This document shows positions 6,920 through 12,845 of a stretch of 12,845 nucleotides of DNA, piece by piece; the first letter of the stretch is position 1, and every line of letters starts with the position of its first letter. Source of the DNA: Deltaproteobacteria bacterium. GTDB taxonomy: Bacteria > Desulfobacterota > UBA8473. Location: the NCBI GenBank assembly GCA_030623035.1, contig JAUXFK010000058.1, positions 1 to 12,845 on the forward strand. Direction: 5' to 3'. The translations under genes and the position numbers were made by a program. Under the pieces are notes generated by a model. That model ran no database searches. It saw only the letters and a list, made by a program, of their open reading frames with translations, and was not told the origin of the DNA.

Positions 6920-7855
6920 TCAGAACTCCTTTGTCAACTCTTGAAATGTCTTCTCTAATGTCTTGGTTTTCTTGTAAAATTCCAAAAGAGGCCAATCGTT
7001 TTTCTTGATAATTTCATAGATTTCAGGTCGTACATCTTTTTTGTTGACGCATTTGAGAGAGATTTCAATCCCGTCGCTTTTTGAATTTGTAAGGACCACC
7101 TCATTTACCTCTGGGATTGCGTCAAGTGATTTTTTTACGCTGTTAAAATCCGTAAACTGTAATGATACATTTACAATGTATTCATCACTGGTATCCTTTT
7201 TTATATCCTCAGTAGCCCCATCGGCCACTATCTTCCCTCTATTGATAATGATCACCCGATTGCAGGTGGCATCTGCTTCACTGAGTATATGGGTTGATAA
7301 TAGAATGGTCTTTTCCTTTCCTATCGCTTTTATAATCTCTCGTATCTCCGATATCTGGTTTGGGTCAAGCCCTGATGTGGGCTCATCCAATACCAGGATT
7401 TCAGGGTTGCTCATCATTGCATGAGCGAGCCCCACTCTTTGCTTATAGCCTTTAGAGAGCTCATGGATAGATTTGTGCATAATCTCATTTAAACCACATA
7501 AAAGGGCAAGCTCTTTTATCCGAAGGAACTGTTTTTCTCCTTTCAAGCCTCTGACACCTGCAACGAATCTAAGATAATCATAGACAAGCATTTCCGGATA
7601 CAACGGTGCAGACTCAGGAAGATATCCAATCTGGTTTTTTATTTTCAGAGGGTGGTCATAGATATTGTAATCTTTTAATTTAACGTTTCCGGATGAAGGC
7701 TGCATATAGCAGGTTAGAATCCTTAGCGTTGTTGTCTTTCCTGCGCCATTTGGCCCGAGAAGCCCCACAATTTCTCCTTTTTTGACCTCAAAGCTGATCT
7801 GATCCACTGCACAGGTGGCTCCAAAGTACTTGGTCAGTTTATCAACCTGTATCAT
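6920..7855 (-). CDS. ABC transporter ATP-binding protein (GldA-like)
   Basis: This 311-residue cytoplasmic ATPase drives the exporter. The Walker A GPNGAGKTT is at residues 34-42. The Q-loop position reads GYLPE (Glu instead of Gln), which is common in this subfamily. The signature is LSKGYKQR (133-140) in place of LSGGQ, also usual for GldA/NodI-like proteins. Walker B ILVLDEP is at 153-159, the D-loop SGLD at 161-164 and the switch His at 189 (LLSTHI). The C-terminal 90 residues are the extension found in drug- and polysaccharide-export ATPases of this class. The ATG at 7855 has AAGGAG six bases upstream; an ATG four bases earlier is out of frame and too near the Shine-Dalgarno. It is the first large gene of the four-gene operon, driven by the promoter at 8024-8053. 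The substrate is not predictable. Confidence 0.92.
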   Translation of the reverse strand: MIQVDKLTKYFGATCAVDQISFEVKKGEIVGLLGPNGAGKTTTLRILTCYMQPSSGNVKLKDYNIYDHPLKIKNQIGYLPESAPLYPEMLVYDYLRFVAGVRGLKGEKQFLRIKELALLCGLNEIMHKSIHELSKGYKQRVGLAHAMMSNPEILVLDEPTSGLDPNQISEIREIIKAIGKEKTILLSTHILSEADATCNRVIIINRGKIVADGATEDIKKDTSDEYIVNVSLQFTDFNSVKKSLDAIPEVNEVVLTNSKSDGIEISLKCVNKKDVRPEIYEIIKKNDWPLLEFYKKTKTLEKTFQELTKEF

Positions 7856-7865
7856 TCATCTCTCC

Positions 7866-8006
7866 TTATACATAGTATTTACAGTCATTGAACAGAGCCC
7901 CTTCCTTGATTCCAGGGTGTTGGATTCGTTGCTCGAGACAGGCACCGCCCGAATATTCGAGCTTCTTCTTTGGTGCAATTCGTAAGGCTTGCAGGTGCTT
8001 TTTCAT
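7866..8006 (-). CDS. Possible 46-residue leader ORF of the exporter operon
   Basis: An ATG at 8006 opens 46 codons starting MKKHLQALRIAPKKKLEYSG and ending FNDCKYYV. It is basic at the N-terminus, has two cysteines (in GGACLEQ and NDCKYY), and no membrane helix. Its TAA stop merges into the AAGGAG of the ATPase gene (TATAAGGAG), an arrangement suggesting translational coupling. The start lies only about 10 nt after the predicted transcription start and has no clear Shine-Dalgarno, so expression is doubtful. I do not recognise the protein. It may be a leader peptide, a small real protein, or chance open frame in leader or repeat DNA. Confidence 0.3.
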   Translation of the reverse strand: MKKHLQALRIAPKKKLEYSGGACLEQRIQHPGIKEGALFNDCKYYV

Positions 8007-8023
8007 CTTTTCAATGTGCACTC

Positions 8024-8053
8024 ATTATATAAAAAGCAGACGGTTATGGTCAA
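8024..8053 (-). promoter_or_regulatory. Sigma-70 type promoter for the exporter operon
   Basis: The minus strand carries TTGACC (8048-8053), an 18-bp spacer, and a consensus TATAAT (8024-8029). Transcription should begin near 8017, giving a leader of about 160 nt before the ATPase start at 7855. The promoter begins 27 bp after the stop of the BrkB-like gene, and no terminator is visible between them, so some readthrough from upstream is possible. Confidence 0.7.
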
Positions 8054-8079
8054 GCCCTAACCTCCTCGTTTGTAATTAA

Positions 8080-9423
8080 TTAGTTTCCCAAATCCTTCAA
8101 GAGGATGTTTGCCGGAGAATTCTGAATGGTCTCTTTGAAGGAATCAAGGGACTGCGATAATGTCTTGAGTTCTTCTGTTTGTACGAGATGAATTTCATCG
8201 GTCCCTTTTTGCTCCAGGGCTTCAAGGACATGATGTATGGATAGACGGTTCACATCGTAAGCAGGCTGATAAGCGATCTCTTGATCCGTTCTTGTTCTCA
8301 CTTCGCTAAGGATTCCGCTTTCCACAAGGTCGTAGAGGATTGATTGAATCATACGAACCGGAACCCCCAGGGTGTTTGCGATCATTCTCAGTGTTAAGGG
8401 CGGAGCACCGCAAGAGAATTTCTTTATGATCAGGTGGGCAGTATAAAGGGAAAGAAGTTTCTTAAAGGAGGAACTGATCTTTGAACCATCGGGCTCAAAT
8501 TCATAGTTGTCCACATTCTGGTGCGCATAGGAAATCTCTGCCCCAAACAGGATGATCAACCAGCTTGTTTGTAACCACAGCAATAAAAGGGGCAATGCAG
8601 CGAAACCCCCATAGATGGCATTGTATCTTGCTGCCCAGACCTGGAGGTTGATGTATCCCCATTGAAGAATTCCGAAAAGGGTACCGGCCAGGATGCCGGC
8701 GATCAAAGCAGATGGAAACCGGACTTTCGTGTTGGGCATGAAAATATAAAGAAAGGTAAAAAACGCACAGATAAAGAAGTAAGGAAGCAATTTAAAGAGA
8801 AAAAAGATGATGGGGGTTAAGGTGCCCAACAAAGATACCCTTTCAGTAATCAGTGATATTTGCGTGAGCATAAAGACATTGATGCTTCCGGACATGATGA
8901 AAAGAAGGGGGAAGATGAGCATAAAGGAGAGGTAATTACTGATTTTTTTTCCGAAGGGCCGTCTGTACTTTATTCCCCAGATATCATTGAAGGAGTACTC
9001 GATATGGTCTAATATCTTCAGCCCTGACCAGAAGAGAATAAGCACACCTATACCGGCGAGCAGACTCCCTTTTGTATTTTCAAGAAGTGAACGGGCAAAA
9101 ACTATAATGTGGTATATTACCTCTTCCTGTCCTGGAAATGCCTCCAGAAGCTCTCTCTCCAGGAGTTTTTCAAAGCCAAACCCCTTGGCTATGGCGAAGA
9201 CGATGGCTGCAACAGGGACAACAGAAAGCAGAGAATAGAAGGTAAGGGCGGATGCTCTTAACTGACAACTGTCCTGTTTGAGTCCACGTAACAATAGAAG
9301 AAGGATTCGTAGTTGCCTGATGAAAAAGGCTTTTGTCCAGGAGATATTCTTTAAGGGGATTCGCCATATATCGGTTTTTATGAACTGAGTGAAGCGGGAT
9401 ATTAAGGTTGAAATCCTTTCCAT
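8080..9423 (-). CDS. YihY/BrkB-family membrane protein with winged-helix tail
   Basis: This 447-residue protein has about six membrane helices over residues 35-300. The family motif region is LRASALTFYSLLSVVPVAAI, then LILFWSGLKILDHIEYSFNDIWG, then NAIYGGFAALPLLLLWLQTSW with ILFGAEISYA. This is the UPF0761/BrkB core; the old label as ribonuclease BN is wrong and the true function (a transporter or envelope role) is unsettled. After the core, about residues 320-410 form a probable winged helix (SLYTAHLIIKKF, then LTLRMIANTLGVPVRMIQSI, then LVESGILSE), a known extension in some deltaproteobacteria that should lie on the cytoplasmic side. The remaining tail is acidic. The ATG has AGAGGG 8 bases upstream. 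It is a single gene divergent from the flavoprotein operon, with the exporter operon following on the same strand. Confidence 0.88.
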   Translation of the reverse strand: MERISTLISRFTQFIKTDIWRIPLKNISWTKAFFIRQLRILLLLLRGLKQDSCQLRASALTFYSLLSVVPVAAIVFAIAKGFGFEKLLERELLEAFPGQEEVIYHIIVFARSLLENTKGSLLAGIGVLILFWSGLKILDHIEYSFNDIWGIKYRRPFGKKISNYLSFMLIFPLLFIMSGSINVFMLTQISLITERVSLLGTLTPIIFFLFKLLPYFFICAFFTFLYIFMPNTKVRFPSALIAGILAGTLFGILQWGYINLQVWAARYNAIYGGFAALPLLLLWLQTSWLIILFGAEISYAHQNVDNYEFEPDGSKISSSFKKLLSLYTAHLIIKKFSCGAPPLTLRMIANTLGVPVRMIQSILYDLVESGILSEVRTRTDQEIAYQPAYDVNRLSIHHVLEALEQKGTDEIHLVQTEELKTLSQSLDSFKETIQNSPANILLKDLGN

Positions 9424-9615
9424 GAAAAATGCCCTCTAATTTTTCAAATAAAGAAACAATGTATATTATTTTCCATATTACACTTTTGAAGTCAAATGAT
9501 TTTTTTTCAGCGCTTTACCGTTTGCACTAAAAAATGGGATTCCATTTTTGGGAGAAATCGTTTATAGTTTATCTTCAAAAGAAATAAAAGGCGAATTCAT
9601 TAGAGGGGGTATTAT
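9424..9615. promoter_or_regulatory. Divergent intergenic region
   Basis: This 192-bp AT-rich region must hold the start signals of both the BrkB-like gene (leftward) and the flavoprotein operon (rightward). Leftward, TTGACT at 9490-9495 is a good -35, but the nearest TAATAT is 21 bp away. Rightward, TATAGT at 9563-9568 could be a -10 with only a poor -35. The flavoprotein Shine-Dalgarno is AGAGGGGG, six bases before its ATG. No promoter is certain. Confidence 0.4.
9530..9549. repeat. 8-bp inverted repeat, possible operator
   Basis: AAAAATGG (9530-9537), spacer GATT, CCATTTTT (9542-9549). The arms are exact complements. The site would overlap the -35 position if TATAGT at 9563-9568 is the -10 of the flavoprotein operon, which would suit a repressor or activator site. 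It is too AT-rich for a strong terminator. No regulator gene is adjacent. Confidence 0.4.
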
Positions 9616-11064
9616 ATGGCAAACTATGATTTTGATATAGGTGTCATAGGCGGGGGGGCAGCCGGTCTGACCGTTACAGCCGGTGCAGCTCAATTGGGAG
9701 CTAAAACACTCCTCATTGAGAAAGAAAAAGAACTGGGCGGCGACTGCCTCCATTTCGGTTGTGTTCCCAGCAAGACGCTTATCAAAACGGCTAGCGTCTA
9801 TCATCTGATGAGAAGCGGAAAGGCGTTTGGCCTTCCGCAGGTGGATGTCCCGTTAGTAGACTACAAAGATGTGGTGAAAAGAATCCGAACCGTGATCCGT
9901 ACCATCCAGGAGCACGATTCTGAGGAGAGGTTTTGTAAACTGGGTGCAAAAGTGGAATTCGGCAGCCCTGCCTTTATAGATGAACACGCTGTACAGTTGA
10001 ATGGGAGTACGTATTCCGCAAAGACGTGGGTGATAGCTACAGGATCATCACCTGGCATTCCACAGATAGAAGGTCTGGAACAAACCTCCTTTATCACCAA
10101 CAGAGAGATCTTTTCCCTCGATAAACTGCCAAAATCCATGATTATCTTAGGTGCCGGCCCTATCGCTGCAGAGATGGCCCAGACATTCAATCGTCTGGGG
10201 ACAGAGGTTTTTGTTGTTCAACGAAGTGGCCAGATATTGACGAAAGAGGATAAGGATATGGCAGATACGGTAATGGACGTCTTGCACTCTGAGGGCGTAG
10301 TATTCTATCTAAACGCATCTGTTATCTGCACAAATGACAATGGAAGCGAAAAAGAGGTTGTTATAAAGCAAGGAGACGGTAAAGAGACCCGCATCAAGGC
10401 AGAGAGGATTCTCATTGCAATGGGAAGAGAACCCAATTTAAAGGGGTTGGGTCTCGAAGGTATTGGTGTTGCGTTTGATAAGAAAGGTATAGATGTGGAT
10501 AGCAGGATGAAGACAAGCCAGAAGCATATATATGCTGCTGGTGATGTCACCGGAGCCTATCAATTTACGCACGCAGCAGGATACGAAGGGGGTATTGTAC
10601 TGAGCAATGCGATCTTTCATCTTCCGAGAAAAGCGGATTATAACTTCCTTCCCTGGTGCACCTATACAGACCCTGAGCTTGCAAGCATAGGGATGAATGA
10701 GAAAGCAGCCAAGGCCGCAGGTATAGACTATTCTGTCTGGATAGAGGAGTTCAAAGACAACGACAGGAGTCTGGCAGAAGGTGAGAAGGTGGGCAGGATT
10801 AAGATGATCCTGGGTAAAAATGAAAAGCCCATTGGGGTTCAGATCTTGGGACCCCATGCAGGGGAACTGATTAACGAATGGGTTGCGATATTGGCAGGGA
10901 AGGTTAAACTCTCAACCCTTGCCTCAGCCGTACATCCATATCCAACATTGGGAGAGATCAATAAGCGTGTTGCCGGCACGTATTTTTCACCCAAGATATT
11001 CTCCAACAAGGTTCAGAAAGGTCTCAAATTCTTCTTTCATCTGAAGGGGAGGGCCTGTGAGTAA
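9616..11064 (+). CDS. MerA/lipoamide dehydrogenase-like FAD disulfide oxidoreductase
   Basis: This 482-residue class I pyridine nucleotide-disulfide oxidoreductase is predicted to be a cytosolic homodimer. FAD binding is at GGGAAG (12-17) with E35. The redox pair is C44 and C49 in GGDCLHFGCVPSK. NAD(P) binding is at GAGPIAAE (179-186) with R203 after the second strand (VVQRS), which favours NADPH. The second FAD motif is IYAAGD (305-310). The dimerisation domain contains TYTDPELASIG and ends in HPYPTLGE. The His that pairs with Glu in lipoamide dehydrogenase and glutathione reductase is Tyr442 here, as in MerA; but MerA's C-terminal Cys-Cys and its N-terminal metal domain are missing. Mercuric reduction is therefore not supported, and the substrate is unknown. 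The start has AGAGGGGG upstream. It is first in an operon with 6-phosphogluconate dehydrogenase (36-nt gap). Confidence 0.85.
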   Translation: MANYDFDIGVIGGGAAGLTVTAGAAQLGAKTLLIEKEKELGGDCLHFGCVPSKTLIKTASVYHLMRSGKAFGLPQVDVPLVDYKDVVKRIRTVIRTIQEHDSEERFCKLGAKVEFGSPAFIDEHAVQLNGSTYSAKTWVIATGSSPGIPQIEGLEQTSFITNREIFSLDKLPKSMIILGAGPIAAEMAQTFNRLGTEVFVVQRSGQILTKEDKDMADTVMDVLHSEGVVFYLNASVICTNDNGSEKEVVIKQGDGKETRIKAERILIAMGREPNLKGLGLEGIGVAFDKKGIDVDSRMKTSQKHIYAAGDVTGAYQFTHAAGYEGGIVLSNAIFHLPRKADYNFLPWCTYTDPELASIGMNEKAAKAAGIDYSVWIEEFKDNDRSLAEGEKVGRIKMILGKNEKPIGVQILGPHAGELINEWVAILAGKVKLSTLASAVHPYPTLGEINKRVAGTYFSPKIFSNKVQKGLKFFFHLKGRACE

Positions 11065-11088
11065 GGATTTGGGAACGCAAGATTGTCG

Positions 11089-11097
11089 AAGGAGGAG
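11089..11097 (+). promoter_or_regulatory. Shine-Dalgarno deciding the 6PGDH start
   Basis: AAGGAGGAG lies three bases before the ATG at 11101. An in-frame TTG at 11083 would put this Shine-Dalgarno inside the gene and has no site of its own, so the ATG is preferred. Confidence 0.8.
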
Positions 11098-11100
11098 AAG

Positions 11101-12015
11101 ATGAAGATAGCCATGGTCGGTTTGGGACGAATGGGAATGAATATGGCAAAACGTTTGTTACAAGGTGGAAACCAGGTAGTTGCCTATAACCGGACATCAG
11201 AAAAGACGGACCAATTAGTCAAGAATGGAGCCGTTGGGGCCTATTCTCTTACTGAGCTGGTTGAGAAACTCTCTCCACCTCGGGTTGTATGGGTTATGTT
11301 GCCGGCCGGTCCTGTTGTGGACGATTATATCTCCCAGCTCAAGGGGTTATTGTCACCATCTGATATTGTGGTTGATGGTGGAAACACGTATTATAAAGAC
11401 GATATTCGTCGGGCACATAGCCTGGCTGAGAATGATATCCGGTTCATGGATGTAGGCGTAAGTGGCGGGATATGGGGGCTTGAAGCGGGGTATTGTTTGA
11501 TGGCTGGGGGCTCAAGGGAGACGTATGAGTATCTTGAGCCCATATTTAAGGCTTTGGCACCTAAAGATGGCTATCTCTACTGCGGTGCAACCGGGGCCGG
11601 TCATTTTGTGAAGATGGTCCATAATGGCATCGAATACGGCATGATGCAGGCCTATGGTGAAGGATTTGAAATCCTGGAGGCCTCTCCTTATGCCGAGTCC
11701 TTCAATTATGCTGGAATCTCTCACCTCTGGAACCAGGGGAGTGTCGTCCGTTCATGGCTTTTAGAACTCGCTGAGTATGCTTTTACAAAGGATGAAAAAC
11801 TGTCGGAAATCCAAGGGGTTATAGAGGATTCCGGAGAAGGGAGATGGACGGTTCAGCAGGCTATAGATAACGGCGTGTCTGCTCCGGTAATCACCCTGTC
11901 CCTGATGCGTAGATTCAGTTCTCAAAAACAGAATCCCTTCTCGGACAGGCTCGTGGCAGCTCTACGACGAGAGTTTGGCGGTCATGCTGTTGCTCGTGCG
12001 GATAAAAAGTGGTAA
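11101..12015 (+). CDS. gnd: 6-phosphogluconate dehydrogenase, decarboxylating, short form
   Basis: The enzyme oxidises and decarboxylates 6-phosphogluconate to ribulose 5-phosphate and CO2 in the oxidative pentose phosphate pathway, in the cytosol. At 304 residues it belongs to the short (about 300 aa) form, against about 470 in E. coli Gnd. The nucleotide fold begins KIAMVGLGRMGMNMAKRL. Substrate and catalytic motifs are DGGNTYY (92-98), VSGGIWGLEAGY with SGG at 121-123, GHFVKMVHNGIEYG with K171 and E178, and DSGEGRWT (243-250). The end of the second beta strand reads N30-R31-T32, as in NADP-dependent long enzymes, whereas many short forms have an acidic residue there and use NAD. Cofactor choice is thus left open but leans NADP. 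It is preceded by the flavoprotein gene and followed after 14 nt by the glycosidase, so one operon. Confidence 0.9.
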   Translation: MKIAMVGLGRMGMNMAKRLLQGGNQVVAYNRTSEKTDQLVKNGAVGAYSLTELVEKLSPPRVVWVMLPAGPVVDDYISQLKGLLSPSDIVVDGGNTYYKDDIRRAHSLAENDIRFMDVGVSGGIWGLEAGYCLMAGGSRETYEYLEPIFKALAPKDGYLYCGATGAGHFVKMVHNGIEYGMMQAYGEGFEILEASPYAESFNYAGISHLWNQGSVVRSWLLELAEYAFTKDEKLSEIQGVIEDSGEGRWTVQQAIDNGVSAPVITLSLMRRFSSQKQNPFSDRLVAALRREFGGHAVARADKKW

Positions 12016-12029
12016 GGGGACCCACATAC

Positions 12030-12845
12030 GTGCTGCATTATTTTTCAACCAGAGGATTCAAAGAATATATTAAGATTGCCAAAGGGATATTGCGCACCAA
12101 TTGGACGGGGTCTTATACCAAGCCCGCACCCGGTTTATATCCCCATCAGTGGAATTGGGATTCGGGTTTTATCGCCATTGGATATGCCCATTATAATCAA
12201 AAAAAGGCTCAGCAGGAAATTCTTTCACTCTTCAAACACCAGTGGCCGAATGGGATGGTTCCCCAGATCGTCTTTAACCCTGAAGTATTGGGCAACTATT
12301 TTCCAGAACCTGATTTTTGGCAGGCACCTGACAATATGCTCACGAGCGGCATTACGATGCCACCCGTACATGCCATTGCCTGTTTGCATATTTATAAAAA
12401 AGCAAAAAACAAGGAGCAGGCCCGCCGGTTTCTGAGGGTGATCTTTCCCAAGCTTGTTGCTTCCCATCGCTATTTTTATCAATTCAGGGACCCCAATCAT
12501 TCTGGGCTTGTTTATATAAGGCATCCATGGGAATCGGGGCTTGATAATTCTCCTGCATGGGATGGTCCTCTTGGAAAGATCGAGGTTGATAAGGGCAAGC
12601 TTCCCCATTATGAGCGCAAAGACCTGCAACACGGTATACCCGCAGAACAACGCCCCAGTGACGAAGACTATGATCGTTATGTCTATTTGGTGAATATATT
12701 CAGACGGCTCAAGTATTGCGAGGAAGACATATACAGGCATAGCCCTTTTCTTATTCAGGACGTATTATTCAATTCTATTTTATGTAAGGCAAATCGTGAT
12801 CTTCTGGAGATCGGGAGGGTTTTGGGGGCGGATATCAGTGCAATA
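12030..12845 (+). CDS. GH63-like glycosidase, partial (3' end beyond window)
   Basis: An open frame of 272 codons runs to the window end without a stop. It reads LYPHQWNWDSGFIAIGYAHY, then FKHQWPNGMVPQIVFNP, then FWQAPDNMLTSGITMPPVHA, then HPWESGLDNSPAWDGP. These are the (alpha/alpha)6-barrel motifs of the mannosylglycerate/glucosylglycerate hydrolase branch of GH63, related to bacterial trehalase and glycogen-debranching folds. The Asp in ESGLDNSP is the expected general acid; the second catalytic residue, a Glu, lies past the window. Family members are about 420-450 residues, so roughly a third is missing. No ATG is near; GTG at 12030 is chosen, with TAAGGGGA at 12013-12020 and a 9-base spacer, 14 nt after the gnd stop. 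No signal peptide is present, so it is probably cytosolic and acts on an intracellular solute or oligosaccharide. The exact substrate is inference. Confidence 0.8.
   Translation, partial: MLHYFSTRGFKEYIKIAKGILRTNWTGSYTKPAPGLYPHQWNWDSGFIAIGYAHYNQKKAQQEILSLFKHQWPNGMVPQIVFNPEVLGNYFPEPDFWQAPDNMLTSGITMPPVHAIACLHIYKKAKNKEQARRFLRVIFPKLVASHRYFYQFRDPNHSGLVYIRHPWESGLDNSPAWDGPLGKIEVDKGKLPHYERKDLQHGIPAEQRPSDEDYDRYVYLVNIFRRLKYCEEDIYRHSPFLIQDVLFNSILCKANRDLLEIGRVLGADISAI

Noticed and set aside
10438..10857. 139-codon minus-strand frame inside the flavoprotein
   Set aside because: Antisense to a well-supported gene; no recognisable features.
9616..11064. Mercury resistance operon
   Set aside because: No merR, merT or merP nearby, and the enzyme lacks the C-terminal Cys pair needed for Hg(II).
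12225..12740. 171-codon minus-strand frame near the right end
   Set aside because: Antisense to the GH63-like gene, which has clear motifs on the plus strand.

Overview
The window reads as ordinary chromosomal DNA of moderate to low GC from a Gram-negative bacterium. The gene set is a GldA/F/G-type ABC exporter with a DUF4340 partner, a BrkB/YihY protein with a winged-helix tail, a MerA-like flavoprotein beside a short 6-phosphogluconate dehydrogenase, a decayed tyrosine recombinase, and ATTCCC...GGGAAT palindromic repeats. This combination most resembles Desulfobacterota (deltaproteobacterial) genomes. That assignment is inference; no rRNA or marker gene is present.

Layout. Positions 1-508 are a decayed edge: a perfect 11-bp inverted repeat (41-71), then the N-terminal remnant of a tyrosine recombinase (90-305), then about 200 bp of gene-free sequence. 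Positions 509-2570 are a tight minus-strand cluster, transcribed nitroreductase, then a GT-A type glycosyltransferase, then a 70-residue protein of probable DUF6812 type. Positions 2571-3022 are intergenic and hold two paired-palindrome repeat elements; the first (2591-2721) abuts the ribosome binding site of the nitroreductase. Positions 3023-7855 are a four-gene minus-strand operon: ATPase (gldA-like), permease (gldF-like), GldG-family protein and DUF4340 protein, with 1-20 nt gaps. A clear sigma-70 type promoter lies at 8024-8053, and its leader holds a 46-codon ORF whose stop codon runs into the ATPase Shine-Dalgarno sequence. Positions 8080-9423 encode a BrkB/YihY-family membrane protein (minus strand). 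After a 192-bp divergent intergenic region, a plus-strand operon starts: MerA/lipoamide-dehydrogenase-like flavoprotein (9616-11064), short-form 6-phosphogluconate dehydrogenase (11101-12015) and a GH63-like glycosidase that starts with GTG at 12030 and runs off the window end.

How the genes work together. The ATPase and permease form a membrane export module; the GldG-like and DUF4340 proteins are anchored accessory subunits with large soluble domains, and the substrate is unknown. The plus-strand operon points to carbohydrate and redox metabolism: oxidative pentose phosphate decarboxylation beside a hydrolase resembling mannosyl/glucosylglycerate hydrolases. No complete new system is evident. 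The most notable items are the repeat element in front of the nitroreductase, the leader ORF of the exporter operon, the flavoprotein with a Tyr in place of the catalytic His, and the unassigned glycosyltransferase plus small-protein pair.
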